Below, piece by piece: positions 5,484 to 5,761 of a stretch of DNA of 5,761 nt; the stretch's first letter is position 1, and each line of letters starts with the position of its first letter. The notes under the pieces were generated by a model. The model saw only the letters and a program-made list of their open reading frames with translations, was not told where the DNA came from and searched no databases. Both the position numbers and the translations under genes were made by a program. Source of the stretch: Planctomycetota bacterium (GTDB lineage: Bacteria > JAJVIF01 > JAPKYR01); assembly GCA_030673355.1 (NCBI GenBank), contig DAOVJF010000191.1:1-5761 (forward strand), in the 5' to 3' direction.

Positions 5484-5761
5484 ATGCTGCTTCACTTGTC
5501 GGAAATATTAGTAGAACCCCTTCATGCGCAAATCTCTCGTCAGATTCGCGCTAAAATCCTTTCCGGCACAATTGAAGAAGGCACAGCTCTACCTTCAATC
5601 AGGGTTATGGCAAGGGAGCAGCATGTCAGTGTAATAACGGTCCAGCGGGCTTATGATGACCTGCAACGGGAGGGATTACTCCACGCTAAGAAAGGTAAAG
5701 GCCTTTTTGTCGCTCATTTAACGAATGAGAAAAAGCAGGGACTGGCAAATGGTCGATTCAA
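5484..5761 (+). CDS. GntR-family transcriptional regulator, YtrA-like, N-terminal 92 codons
   Basis: The visible protein is a winged helix-turn-helix of the GntR family. It has EPLHAQISRQIRAKILSG (residues 11-28, first helix), a turn with LPSIR (36-40), VSVITVQRAYDDL (48-60, recognition helix) and EGLLHAKKGKGLFV (63-76, the wing). The spacing and the KGKG-FV wing match the family closely, and the short N-terminus before the domain fits the YtrA subfamily. In that family such proteins bind operator DNA as dimers and often repress an operon with ABC-transporter genes just downstream. The ATG at 5484 is the first possible start after an in-frame TGA at 5442-5444. The C-terminal part, which would confirm the subfamily by being short, lies outside the window, as does any operon partner. 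Confidence 0.93.
   Translation, partial: MLLHLSEILVEPLHAQISRQIRAKILSGTIEEGTALPSIRVMAREQHVSVITVQRAYDDLQREGLLHAKKGKGLFVAHLTNEKKQGLANGRF

Overview
The window reads as bacterial chromosomal DNA of moderate GC content. It probably comes from an uncultivated Gram-negative-type lineage: it carries a very large secreted lipoprotein of an architecture I associate with metagenome-derived genomes, and a GC-rich cluster of short hairpin repeats of an interspersed type. No species can be named from the sequence alone.

Left four-fifths (about 1-4600, minus strand): one uninterrupted reading frame of 1533 visible codons that runs off the left edge without a stop. It starts at 4600 with a good ribosome binding site and a lipoprotein signal peptide (Cys20). 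An acidic linker follows, then an uncharacterised N-terminal domain (about residues 75-435). Next come nine tandem Ig/PKD-like beta-sandwich repeats with a period of about 97 residues (439-1312). The last part is a C-terminal region with beta-propeller-like texture (1313-1533 and beyond). All open frames on the plus strand inside it are antisense shadows.

Intergenic region (4601-5483): about 880 bp with no convincing gene, lying between divergent genes. From left to right it holds the AT-rich promoter region of the lipoprotein gene; an unexplained stretch with a nine-base T run and a lysine-rich minus-strand frame of doubtful reality (4791-5010); a dense block of inverted repeats (5014-5221) that includes two exact 25-bp copies of one hairpin; a near-consensus minus-strand sigma-70-type promoter (5228-5256) pointing into that block; a quieter stretch with two back-to-back hairpins (5384-5414); and the promoter of the right-hand gene with two overlapping palindromes.

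Right end (5484-5761, plus strand): the first 92 codons of a GntR-family regulator whose DNA-binding domain is most like the YtrA subfamily. Its partner genes, often an ABC transporter in this subfamily, would lie beyond the right edge.

The two genes are divergent and far apart, and nothing shows that they work together. The least explained part is the structured, promoter-headed intergenic block at 5014-5256. It could encode a small structured RNA or simply be a cluster of mobile hairpin repeats. I cannot decide between these without alignments or RNA data.
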